From contig JAGNHS010000005.1 in NCBI GenBank assembly GCA_018001635.1, positions 16,285 through 80,284 on the forward strand: a stretch of DNA of 64,000 nucleotides, written 5' to 3'. Origin of the DNA: Pseudomonadota bacterium (GTDB taxonomy: Bacteria; Bdellovibrionota; UBA2428). A program made the translations under genes and the position numbers. Each line of letters begins with the position of its first letter. Positions within the stretch are counted from its first letter, which is position 1. Below are positions 8,892 to 16,233 of this stretch, one piece after another. The notes beneath the pieces were generated by a model, which saw only the letters and a list, made by a program, of their open reading frames with translations, did no database searches and had not been told where the DNA came from.

Positions 8892-9761
8892 ATGTCATTC
8901 CAAATGGACATGAAAGAGCTTTATCTTGAGATTAAGCTCGAAGACGATACAGCTCTAGACGACGAAGCGCTATTCAAAAAACGCTTAGATTTTGAATACA
9001 AAAAGAAATCCTTTGAATTTGTATTCGTGGAATGCAGTCAGCTTAAAGTTCTCGGGCCTAAACTTTTAAATGCTTTAGTTCACTTTAGTAGAGAATTAAA
9101 AAAAACCAATAAACGAGGCGGCGTTCGCTTTTATCAAATCAACGAAAAACTTCACTTGGATCTAAAAAGCAAAGGTCTCGACGGTGTTCTTCCTTGCTTT
9201 AAAAGCATTAAAGGCGCGCTCACAGATGCAGGCCTAGAAACAACTAAAAACGTAGATGTAGGCCTTATCAATCCTATGATTAGTTCAGTTATTAGCGTCT
9301 TAGAGGCTAAAACCGGCGTTAAAACAGAGTCAGAAAAACCTTATGTTAGAAAGCCCTCCGACCCCACTCGCTTAGGTGATTTAAGTTCTTCAATGCAACT
9401 TCGATCTGAAGTTTTTGAAGGAACATTTAGTATTTGCTTTTCAGAGGGTGTTTTCAAAATGCTCTATGAAAAATTTACAGGCAAAGAATGCCCACAGCCC
9501 ATTACAAAAGATCATATAGAGATTGCTGGCCAACTGAGTTTAGTGATTATCAAGCAATCTAAAGAAGAACTTCACAAGGCCGGTTATTATGTAGAAAATT
9601 TAAACCCAGTGGTTTATTTTAAAACTGAGCCACTGCCCAAAATTATCAATAAAGAGGCCAGCGTTATCGTCATCCCCTTTAAATGCAGCGTAGGAAACTT
9701 CTACATCGAAATTTCCACCACAGCTAAAAAGTACGTCCCAAAAAACGACCAAGCCGCTTAA
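8892..9761 (+). CDS. STAS-CheX two-domain protein, CheX active site apparently lost
   Basis: The 289-residue protein has an N-terminal STAS-like domain (about 1-105; a strand giving Phe-Val-Glu-Cys-Ser-Gln then a helix). Its C-terminal CheX-like domain (about 120-285) opens Ile-Asn-Pro-Met-Ile-Ser-Ser-Val-Ile-Ser-Val-Leu-Glu. CheX dephosphorylates CheY-P using Glu-x-x-Asn in a helix usually reading Gly-Glu-Leu-x-Asn...Gly-Asn-Ala-Lys. Here the aligned segment reads Gly-Gln-Leu-Ser-Leu...Lys-Gln-Ser-Lys, so both catalytic residues appear replaced. I chose the ATG at 8892 because GGAGAGG ends 5 nt before it; an upstream ATG at 8859 lacks a ribosome site. A binding or scaffold role in signalling is likely. 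Confidence 0.75.
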   Translation: MSFQMDMKELYLEIKLEDDTALDDEALFKKRLDFEYKKKSFEFVFVECSQLKVLGPKLLNALVHFSRELKKTNKRGGVRFYQINEKLHLDLKSKGLDGVLPCFKSIKGALTDAGLETTKNVDVGLINPMISSVISVLEAKTGVKTESEKPYVRKPSDPTRLGDLSSSMQLRSEVFEGTFSICFSEGVFKMLYEKFTGKECPQPITKDHIEIAGQLSLVIIKQSKEELHKAGYYVENLNPVVYFKTEPLPKIINKEASVIVIPFKCSVGNFYIEISTTAKKYVPKNDQAA

Positions 9762-9768
9762 TCTTAAT

Positions 9769-10797
9769 TTAAATGAAGAGGCCGAGAGATTCGACCATTT
9801 TCACCCAACGATGATCTTTGGGCACGATGCGGGCTCCTTGCTGTAATACTTCCAATGGCGCATTTCCCACTTCTCCATTCTTGTAAACAGCACAGCGTCC
9901 CCATTGTTTGGCCAAAACCAATCTCGCGGCTTCAATGCCCATCGCCGCAGTTAAAAATCTATCCGTGGTCGTTGGCGCGCGACTTCTTTGCAAATGCCCT
10001 AAAACAACGGCTCGAGCCTCGTGTTCAGAATTTTTACTTATCCACTGAGCCATGCTTTGAGCGATGCCACCAAAGCGTTCTTTCTGAACAGCACCGGGAA
10101 CCTCAAAAGCTACATTAGCTTCTTCACCTTCTGGATGTGCGCTTTCAGAAACAACAAAAACTAAACCTCTCCTACCTTCAGAAAATTTTCTCTCTATATA
10201 TTTGAGAAGTTTTTCTTTCGAAAAAGGACGCTCAGGAATCAAGATTGCATCGGCGTATGAGGCTAAGCCTCCACCTAAGGCAATCCATCCCGCAGTTCGC
10301 CCCATAGCTTCAACAATCATAATTCTTCTATGAGCTTCGGCTGTTGCGTAGAGTGCATCAACGGCTTCAGCCACGACTGTGCAAGCTGTATCAAATCCAA
10401 AGGTAATGTCTGTACCATGCAAATCGTTGTCGATAGTTTTTGGAACACCTACAACAGGAATACCATTGCCAATTTCTTGAAGAGCAGCAAATGTACCATC
10501 CCCACCCGCTACAATGAGTCCGTCGAGTTTGAGCTCATCGTATTTCTTTCGAAACTCATCCTGACGTCCTGCTAATTTAGAATGATTGCTGGTGCCCAAA
10601 AAAGTTCCCGCATGTGTGTGCAAACCCTGTACATCCTTTAAAGTTATAGGACGATTCTGACGTTCAAAAATTCCATCAAAGGCGTCGCAAATTCCTAAGA
10701 CTTCGTGGCCCTCAATCAAAATTTTGCGCGATACAGCCTCAATAATGCCGTTTAAACCTGGCGCATCTCCGCCACCTGTTAAAATTCCAATTTTCAT
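9769..10797 (-). CDS. pfkA: 6-phosphofructokinase
   Basis: Phosphorylates fructose 6-phosphate in glycolysis. The 342-residue form starts Met-Lys-Ile-Gly-Ile-Leu-Thr-Gly-Gly-Gly-Asp-Ala-Pro-Gly-Leu-Asn, the family N-terminus. The open frame extends 11 codons further, but no ribosome site supports that. The phosphoryl-donor site reads Gly-Gly-Asp-Gly-Thr and the catalytic loop Pro-Lys-Thr-Ile-Asp-Asn-Asp. Gly after Asp (position 104 in E. coli numbering) is expected for ATP use, whereas Lys at position 124 is usual in pyrophosphate enzymes; this mixed signature is known from some actinobacterial ATP enzymes. ATP as donor is the better guess. It ends 7 nt from the convergent STAS-CheX gene. Confidence 0.92.
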   Translation of the reverse strand: MKIGILTGGGDAPGLNGIIEAVSRKILIEGHEVLGICDAFDGIFERQNRPITLKDVQGLHTHAGTFLGTSNHSKLAGRQDEFRKKYDELKLDGLIVAGGDGTFAALQEIGNGIPVVGVPKTIDNDLHGTDITFGFDTACTVVAEAVDALYATAEAHRRIMIVEAMGRTAGWIALGGGLASYADAILIPERPFSKEKLLKYIERKFSEGRRGLVFVVSESAHPEGEEANVAFEVPGAVQKERFGGIAQSMAQWISKNSEHEARAVVLGHLQRSRAPTTTDRFLTAAMGIEAARLVLAKQWGRCAVYKNGEVGNAPLEVLQQGARIVPKDHRWVKMVESLGLFI

Positions 10798-10807
10798 AGT
10801 TCTCACC

Positions 10808-10836
10808 AATCTATGTTTTGATGAGTACAATTAAAA
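10808..10836 (-). promoter_or_regulatory. Possible promoter for phosphofructokinase
   Basis: On the minus strand TTTTAA (10831-10836) and TAGATT (10808-10813) are 17 nt apart, and the -10 box ends 10 nt before the ATG at 10797. The surrounding DNA is very AT-rich, so chance matches are common. Confidence 0.3.
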
Positions 10837-11138
10837 GCTGCAAAAAAATTAAAATCTGATTTTTATGATTAGTTTTTATAAAAATATAAAGTCAATTTTT
10901 TAAGCCATTTTAAAAACTCGAAATAAGCATCAAAAATGGGGGTATTTAGGCCCTTATTTTATACAAATTATTTTGACTAAGTTGGATAGACACTCGAGCT
11001 CTAAAATTTTAATTCCTCAAAACTTAGAAAATGGCATTTTTATGATTTCTTGATTCAATTCGCGCGCCTTTAATTGTTATTTTATTTTAGTTATATCGCG
11101 ATAAGTTAAATTATCGCTAATTATAAGTTACTGTAATC
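10837..11138. other. AT-rich intergenic region with operator-like palindromes
   Basis: About 300 nt without a gene, between divergent phosphofructokinase and recombinase genes. The last part holds a 10-nt palindrome, TATCGCGATA (11094-11103), and a related half-site TATCGC (11112-11117), just upstream of the recombinase promoter. These look like an operator but the regulator is unknown. No other structure is evident. Confidence 0.3.
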
Positions 11139-11167
11139 TTGTATTTTATCTTAAAGTGCTGTTTTAT
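11139..11167 (+). promoter_or_regulatory. Possible promoter for the recombinase, predicted leaderless
   Basis: TTGTAT (11139-11144) and TTTTAT (11162-11167) have a 17-nt spacer, and the -10 box ends 6 nt before the ATG at 11174. If real, this rules out the upstream in-frame GTG at 11156, which would lie inside the promoter. Confidence 0.35.
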
Positions 11168-11173
11168 AGAGAT

Positions 11174-12367
11174 ATGAGACTTAAGCGACTTTGGATTGGG
11201 CTTAAAAAAATATTTCGCTCAAAAAAAACTTCAAATAAGCTCAAAAAACCCAGGAAAAAGGTAGCTATCGGGCCTCAAAATGAAGCGCTTCAAATTGAAA
11301 ATTTGCCCGAAAAATTGCCGCCTCCCAAAACTCTAAAATCTGGAATTTCAGCAATTGTAGAATTTTCACTTGTGCAACTTTCGCCCCACACGCAAAGAGC
11401 CTATCGAAAGGATTTGGACGATTTTTTATCCTATTTAAAAGTCCAAGGTCTTTTAGAAATTTGGGGCGCGCTAGGAGCCATGGAAATTGCCCAATATCGC
11501 GATTATTTGCTTAAAGATAGGGGTCTCTCAAAAGCCTCAATCACCCGAAAAATTGCAGTGGTTAAAAGCTTCTTTAAATGGGCCAAAGCCCAGGGATGGG
11601 TTAATCAAAACCCCGCCGAACTCATTCGAAGCTTCCCTCAAACTCAAGATTCTAAAACTGGATTTTTAAACGAAGAAGAAATCTACAAAATGCTGGGCTA
11701 CTACCCCGATATGTCGGTGCTAAATCTCAGCAAATCCCTTGCTAAAGTCGCGCTCGAAACCCTTCTCATGCTTGGCATTCGACGAAGTGAAGCCACAGCC
11801 ATTCGTATTGGTGATTTAGAATTTAGCGATGGACGCTGGTTACTCAATGCCAAAGGGAAGGCCGAGAGGCTCCGCCGCCTCCCCATCCCTCCTCGATTAC
11901 TCGACACCTGGAGCGAATGGTTTCGAAGAATTAACAACGAGGCTCCACTTCAAAACATGATTGATAATCCCGCAGTTTGGCTCGATTGGTGCCGTCGCGA
12001 CCCTGATCAACCACTGCTCATTTCGACTCGCGCCACACACTTTCACAAATCCCTTTCAACCTCTGAATTAGCTATGATTATTCGTAAACTTGGCCGTAAA
12101 GCTGGACTCAATCAAAAGCTATCGCCGCACATGCTTCGCTCTACAGCTATCACTTATGCTCTCGATCAAGGAGCCTCTCATCGAGGCATTCAACAAATGG
12201 CCGGCTGGACCACTCCTCTCATGATTTCTCGCTATGATAAACGCCGAAACGATCCAAGGTTTTCAGCGGTCCACCATCTCAAATATGCTCAAAAAATAGA
12301 GGAAAAAACAAAGGTAAAAGAAGAAAAATCGCAGGATTTAATGTCAGAAAAAACTCAAAACATTTGA
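11174..12367 (+). CDS. Stand-alone tyrosine recombinase with basic N-terminal extension
   Basis: Site-specific recombinase of the XerC/XerD/phage-integrase family, 397 residues from the ATG at 11174. The first 60 residues are Lys/Arg-rich and unusual. A SAM-like core-binding domain follows (Leu-Ser-Pro-His-Thr-Gln-Arg-Ala-Tyr). The catalytic domain has Leu-Gly-Ile-Arg-Arg-Ser-Glu (Arg I), a Lys in the beta-hairpin (Gly-Lys-Ala-Glu), His-Met-Leu-Arg-Ser (His/Arg II), Ala-Gly-Trp and Ser-Arg-Tyr, so R-K-H-R-W-Y appears complete. The C-terminal tail is again Lys/Glu-rich. No phage, integron cassette or conjugation genes are near and no dif site is seen, so it may be a chromosomal Xer homologue or a relic of a lost element. 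Confidence 0.85.
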   Translation: MRLKRLWIGLKKIFRSKKTSNKLKKPRKKVAIGPQNEALQIENLPEKLPPPKTLKSGISAIVEFSLVQLSPHTQRAYRKDLDDFLSYLKVQGLLEIWGALGAMEIAQYRDYLLKDRGLSKASITRKIAVVKSFFKWAKAQGWVNQNPAELIRSFPQTQDSKTGFLNEEEIYKMLGYYPDMSVLNLSKSLAKVALETLLMLGIRRSEATAIRIGDLEFSDGRWLLNAKGKAERLRRLPIPPRLLDTWSEWFRRINNEAPLQNMIDNPAVWLDWCRRDPDQPLLISTRATHFHKSLSTSELAMIIRKLGRKAGLNQKLSPHMLRSTAITYALDQGASHRGIQQMAGWTTPLMISRYDKRRNDPRFSAVHHLKYAQKIEEKTKVKEEKSQDLMSEKTQNI

Positions 12368-12420
12368 CTTCGACATTACAATCTATAAAAAAAATTAGAC
12401 TTTAGAGTCATTATTAATTT

Positions 12421-12708
12421 TTATCTTCGATAAATAACTTTTCGCTCACAGCCCCACGCACTTTCGATGTTGCGGTAAGATTCGCAAAGCCCCGGCTCAT
12501 GCGCTTCGAGTGTGCTTTTACAATTATCAAGGGTTTCTTCGCGTGCAGCGGCTTCGTCTACTCCGTAACCTTCAAAGGGGCCATCAACATGATTACGCTC
12601 TTCGCGTATATCTAAATAACAATGATAGGTGAGTTTTTTAAATCCTCCACCTGCGGCAAATACATTCACTGATAATATCATTGAAAAGAGAAACCCTAAT
12701 TTATACAT
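12421..12708 (-). CDS. Small exported Cys-containing protein
   Basis: A 95-residue protein with a signal peptide cut after Val-Phe-Ala (about residue 18). The mature part is about 77 residues, is highly charged and holds four cysteines (Cys-Tyr, Asn-Cys, Leu-Cys, Gly-Cys), which fits two disulfides in the periplasm or outside. GGAGAG precedes the ATG. It is convergent with the recombinase gene. Its family is not recognised. Confidence 0.7.
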   Translation of the reverse strand: MYKLGFLFSMILSVNVFAAGGGFKKLTYHCYLDIREERNHVDGPFEGYGVDEAAAREETLDNCKSTLEAHEPGLCESYRNIESAWGCERKVIYRR

Positions 12709-12833
12709 TTAAACTCTCCGATGTTTATAGCTTCAGTTTAGAAAGTATTTTATGAATTACAATTCACTTAGAACTCATAAAATGGATAAGCTGTTAACTT
12801 TTTCTTTAACTCAATTTCTTTCAATATATTTGA

Positions 12834-14819
12834 CTAATTTGAACTAGTTTTGGGACTTTCTTTTGCTTTAACTTCTTTATTAGTAACAGCATCGGCCGGT
12901 GGAATTTTCATTTCCTTTTCTTTAGCTTCTAAAAGCTTTGTCATCATTTCTGAAGCACTTTTGGCTTCAGCTTGTATAAATTCATCCAATTTCGCAACTC
13001 TGTTTTTATCCATACCTGTTTTGTATTTTTCTTTAAAATTCTCTAAACTAAATTCCACTGAGGAAAGAGTCTTAAGAACTTCCTCTATATATTTAACTTT
13101 TAGATCGAGATTAGCACTGGGCTCTTTATCTTTATTAAGCTCATCCATCTTTTTATGAAAATCTTCGACATTTTTAATGGTATCAGACCGCAAGCTTTCA
13201 AGGGCAGCCGTTTCAGGGTTTTTCTTAGCATCACTTTTCGAAGAACTTGAAGAATCCTTAGTATCTCCTTTAGACTTAGCCTCTTCCTGACTCTGATTTT
13301 CTTGAACTTTGAAAATATTATAGGCTTCTTGGAGCGCGTACGTATCAACTAGCTGTTGCGATACCGCATTTCGAACAATACTTTTTGCTTGCAAATAACT
13401 TTCTCGAGATACACGACTATAATGACGATAAAACTCCTTATCGGATTCAGACACAGCATTGGTGTCATCTAATTTATTATCTTTTTTAAGTTTTTCTCTT
13501 AGAAATTTATTTAAAATTACAGCGTATCTTTTTAAACAGGCCTGAACTTTTTCAAGTGAACTTTCATCAGAACATTTTTTAATCCAATCATCATCTTTGA
13601 GAGCATCTTTAGTTTCCATCCAAATTAATGTGGGCTGAACAAGGTGATCATTTAAAAATCCAGATTGCGCTGCAACAGCTAAAATCAAACTTCCATAACC
13701 GATAGTTTTCAGTGTAAGCGTTCGAACGCTATTGCTTCTCATAGATGTTATTGCAAGAACTTTAGCGTGGTCTATTGATGCAGCATTTGGATGAATGGGA
13801 CTATTATTCTGAAAAGTTTCATCAAGCTTATCGCGTAACTTTTCCATTCTATCCTTACGTCCTAATTGTTCTACACTAAGCTCACCATTGGCATTAAAAT
13901 GCATCTCTCTTGTTGGAACAGCGTGAAGTCTATCGGCTGCTTCTCTTAGTGCAATATAATCATAGGTGTATTGAGTCACGCGATCGTCGAGATCATCAAT
14001 TTCCTTTTTAGCCTCTTGAAATCTTTTCAAAAGCCTTTTTATAGATGCAGAATTTGAAATACGATGAGTTTCAACTGTGAGCTTACCGCTTGAGCTAGAA
14101 TAACTTGGCAGCACGATGTAAAAACTCTCGCCAGCCTTTAACTTCGAAATTTTGTCCTCAAACTCAGACATATGATTGTCGAGATATTTTGCAATACTCC
14201 CATCTAAACGAGCCAGAGAACTTGAATCCCTCCTAATGTTTTGAGCTCGAACCACTAAATTTTCAGCTTGTTCTCCTAAGGATTCAAGCGCTGTAACATC
14301 GGACTCTTTTACAAGATTTCCAGATGTTACCGAACGAGTGACCTCTACAAGATTCAAAGCATTTTTTGCAGAATCAGAATTAGTCGCTTCTTTTGCATTA
14401 TGTTTTAGAAAATCATTTGTAGGAAAAGCGAGTAATTTTTCGTCCACCAATCTTCGCTCTTGAGGGGTGATCACACTTGGGGGACTAAACTGATCTTGCC
14501 ACCTAGTGGAAATTTTAGATAAGATTTTTTTAACAGTACCACGCACACTAAAGCGTGATGTTAAGCCAAGTTCCCGCGACATTTTAGATTCCATGGTATC
14601 GGGATCTTCTTGAAATTTTGCCAGCACTTTAGCTCGAATATTTTCAAATTCAGTCTTTGGAGCCACGGTCCAAGCCGGAACTCTCTCTAAATTTTTTACC
14701 TCTGTAGCTTCTCCAATGCCCTCTAAAAGAAAATTACAGAAATCAATTGGATTCGAAAATGCTTGCGGGGACACTCCTACAATCAAAGAGATAAATAGTG
14801 ATTGAGCTAGCTTCCTCAT
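12834..14819 (-). CDS. Large exported helix-rich protein of unknown function
   Basis: The 661-residue protein starts with a signal peptide (cut after Ala-Phe-Ser, about residue 22). Most of the rest is predicted helical and charged, with coiled-coil-like stretches near 240-320 and 540-640. One hydrophobic segment sits around residues 370-390 (Thr-Ile-Gly-Tyr-Gly-Ser-Leu-Ile-Leu). The C-terminus is Lys/Ser/Glu-rich and probably disordered. The layout (signal peptide, helical domain, one central hydrophobic segment, helical domain) matches the 556-residue protein at 23.8-25.5 kb, although direct sequence similarity is not obvious. No catalytic motif is seen. It would lie in the periplasm or be held at the inner membrane by the central segment. 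Confidence 0.7.
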   Translation of the reverse strand: MRKLAQSLFISLIVGVSPQAFSNPIDFCNFLLEGIGEATEVKNLERVPAWTVAPKTEFENIRAKVLAKFQEDPDTMESKMSRELGLTSRFSVRGTVKKILSKISTRWQDQFSPPSVITPQERRLVDEKLLAFPTNDFLKHNAKEATNSDSAKNALNLVEVTRSVTSGNLVKESDVTALESLGEQAENLVVRAQNIRRDSSSLARLDGSIAKYLDNHMSEFEDKISKLKAGESFYIVLPSYSSSSGKLTVETHRISNSASIKRLLKRFQEAKKEIDDLDDRVTQYTYDYIALREAADRLHAVPTREMHFNANGELSVEQLGRKDRMEKLRDKLDETFQNNSPIHPNAASIDHAKVLAITSMRSNSVRTLTLKTIGYGSLILAVAAQSGFLNDHLVQPTLIWMETKDALKDDDWIKKCSDESSLEKVQACLKRYAVILNKFLREKLKKDNKLDDTNAVSESDKEFYRHYSRVSRESYLQAKSIVRNAVSQQLVDTYALQEAYNIFKVQENQSQEEAKSKGDTKDSSSSSKSDAKKNPETAALESLRSDTIKNVEDFHKKMDELNKDKEPSANLDLKVKYIEEVLKTLSSVEFSLENFKEKYKTGMDKNRVAKLDEFIQAEAKSASEMMTKLLEAKEKEMKIPPADAVTNKEVKAKESPKTSSN

Positions 14820-14830
14820 ATTCCAAGACT

Positions 14831-14859
14831 CTTATCGGCATAATTAGTTGAATTTTAAA
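14831..14859 (-). promoter_or_regulatory. Possible promoter of the 661-residue protein gene
   Basis: On the minus strand TTTAAA (14854-14859) and GATAAG (14831-14836) are spaced by 17 nt, and the -10 box ends 11 nt before the ATG at 14819. No Shine-Dalgarno sequence is visible. Confidence 0.35.
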
Positions 14860-14885
14860 GTCTGCAATTTAGCTGTATAGACGCA

Positions 14886-14914
14886 TTGCAGTCCCCCGCA
14901 AGCTTTGGTATTCC
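14886..14914 (+). promoter_or_regulatory. Possible promoter of the tRNA-Arg gene
   Basis: TTGCAG (14886-14891) and TATTCC (14909-14914) have a 17-nt spacer, placing the start near 14921, about ten nt before the mature tRNA 5' end. Confidence 0.4.
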
Positions 14915-14930
14915 TTATGTTTCTGACCAC

Positions 14931-15007
14931 GCACTCGTAGCTCAATTGGATAGAGCATCAGATTTCGAATCTGAGGGTTGGGAGTTCGATCCTCTCCGGG
15001 TGCACCA
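14931..15007 (+). tRNA. tRNA-Arg (anticodon UCG)
   Basis: A full cloverleaf can be drawn. The acceptor stem GCACTCG pairs with CGGGTGC (one T-G pair) and the D arm is GCTC/GAGC. The anticodon stem TCAGA/TCTGA has loop TTTCGAA, so the anticodon is TCG. The T arm is GGGAG/CTCTC with loop TTCGATC. The CCA end is encoded (15005-15007). The anticodon reads CGA and related CGN arginine codons. Confidence 0.96.
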
Positions 15008-15015
15008 TTTGCTTG

Positions 15016-15101
15016 AACTTTTCCATAACAACTTCGTTCTCAGTCACTCGGAACCCAATTTGGTTACCTCGTTCCTTCGGGCCTCGTTGTTATGAAAATT
15101 T
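15016..15101. repeat. Imperfect inverted repeat downstream of tRNA-Arg
   Basis: The motif AACTTTTCCATAACAAC (from 15016) is answered by GTTGTTATGAAAATTTT near 15085-15101, giving a hairpin of about 17 bp that encloses a smaller one (GGAACC...GGTTACC). It could act in tRNA transcript ending, but no clean T-tract follows. Confidence 0.45.
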
Positions 15102-15105
15102 TCTA

Positions 15106-15182
15106 CGCAAACCGCGAGCGAAGAGCGCACCCAAACTTTTCCATAACAACTTCGCAAACCGCGAGCGAAGAGCGCACCCAAA
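15106..15182. repeat. Partial tandem repeat, 47-nt period
   Basis: The 30-nt block 15106-15135 recurs at 15153-15182 without visible change (shared core CCGCGAGCGAAGAGCGCACC). Between the copies lies a second copy of the AACTTTTCCATAACAACTTCG motif, which also occurs at 15016. The period is 47 nt, with 1.6 units. It fills the gap between tRNA-Arg and the next gene and looks like a recent local duplication. Confidence 0.7.
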
Positions 15183-15192
15183 TCCATGTCAG

Positions 15193-15753
15193 CTAATTTA
15201 GTTCCTTTAAACATTCTTTAATTTCTAGAATTCGCTGGTCTAAAATTTTGAGATTTTTATTGAGCTCATAGGCATTTCTTCCTGTATATATTGCAAGAGC
15301 ATCAAAAGCTAAACCAGAGGCTATCGATGGAATAATCACTTTGTAGCCCAACCTTTTGAGTGTAGAAAAGCATGTTACAGCCGACCATTTTTCGCGCCAA
15401 GTTTTTTTATCAAGTAGGGCTTCTTTAATGATGGCACGTCCGGAGGCAAGTCTAACACTCCAAACAGCCACTAGAGACAACGGAATACTCACAGTAGTGA
15501 TTGTAATATCACGATTGATTTGACTTTGAATTTCACCTCTAAAGTCGTTTAAAAATTCTAAGTTGTTTTGAACAATTAGCGCAGCTTTTTTAGGATCTTC
15601 TTCAGCTAAAAAATCATTCTTTATTTGCCTGCAAATTTCATCCGAAAATTGTGGAGTAGAAAAATCGCGATCTTTGTATTTGGATTCAAAACCATGGATC
15701 AAATGAGAAGAAAAGACCCACAAAAAGCAAAATAAAGCCTTAAAACGCCACAT
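15193..15753 (-). CDS. Exported or membrane protein of unknown function
   Basis: A 186-residue protein with an N-terminal signal-like hydrophobic stretch, a hydrophobic segment near residues 85-105 and another near 135-155, with charged helices at the end. It could be a periplasmic protein with two further membrane helices. No family is recognised. It lies beside the tRNA-Arg repeats, on the opposite strand to the tRNA, in the run of exported unknowns. Confidence 0.6.
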   Translation of the reverse strand: MWRFKALFCFLWVFSSHLIHGFESKYKDRDFSTPQFSDEICRQIKNDFLAEEDPKKAALIVQNNLEFLNDFRGEIQSQINRDITITTVSIPLSLVAVWSVRLASGRAIIKEALLDKKTWREKWSAVTCFSTLKRLGYKVIIPSIASGLAFDALAIYTGRNAYELNKNLKILDQRILEIKECLKELN

Positions 15754-15795
15754 AGACTTTCAAGCTTTTATCAGCAAAAGCCTTATAAGTATAAA

Positions 15796-16107
15796 TTAAA
15801 GCTGGGTTTTATTCGTGATTAATGAACAAACTTGGCCATCTTGTTGGCTAATTTGTTTAATATCAAAATCGTGCCCTAAGACCTTTTGTAGCTCTAAAAG
15901 TGCACCGTTAATTCCAGATTGGCCCGAAGAACTCACACTTCCGCAAAGTACGGCTGGATTGCCCGTCATTAACAAAGTTGAAGCATCTCTAACTTGAGAA
16001 TATCCAGAAACTCTAACTTCATTACCAGCTTGAAGTTTATTCATAAAAATAGCCGCCGAGAAAAATGCAGCAAAAATTCCAGAGATAACTATGGTTGATT
16101 TTTTCAT
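15796..16107 (-). CDS. Small exported or anchored protein of unknown function
   Basis: A 103-residue protein with a short Lys-rich start and a hydrophobic segment (about 5-22) that is either a signal peptide or an anchor. The exported part is Ser/Gly-rich with three cysteines. TGAGGG lies upstream of the ATG. No function can be given. It is divergent from the pilin-like protein gene at 16234. Confidence 0.6.
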   Translation of the reverse strand: MKKSTIVISGIFAAFFSAAIFMNKLQAGNEVRVSGYSQVRDASTLLMTGNPAVLCGSVSSSGQSGINGALLELQKVLGHDFDIKQISQQDGQVCSLITNKTQL

Positions 16108-16233
16108 ATTTAAACCCTCACCAGAGCCAAGATTAACGGAAAATTAACAAAGCTCCAAATTCCTCAATAATTTGGGCCAATGCATGGCGCAAAAAAATCA
16201 TGCTAAAATAGTATAGTCAGGGTGGGGTGTTTT

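Noticed and set aside
11174..12367. Recombinase as a sign of a prophage or genomic island
   Set aside because: Neighbours are housekeeping or exported-protein genes; no phage, conjugation or attachment-site duplication was seen.
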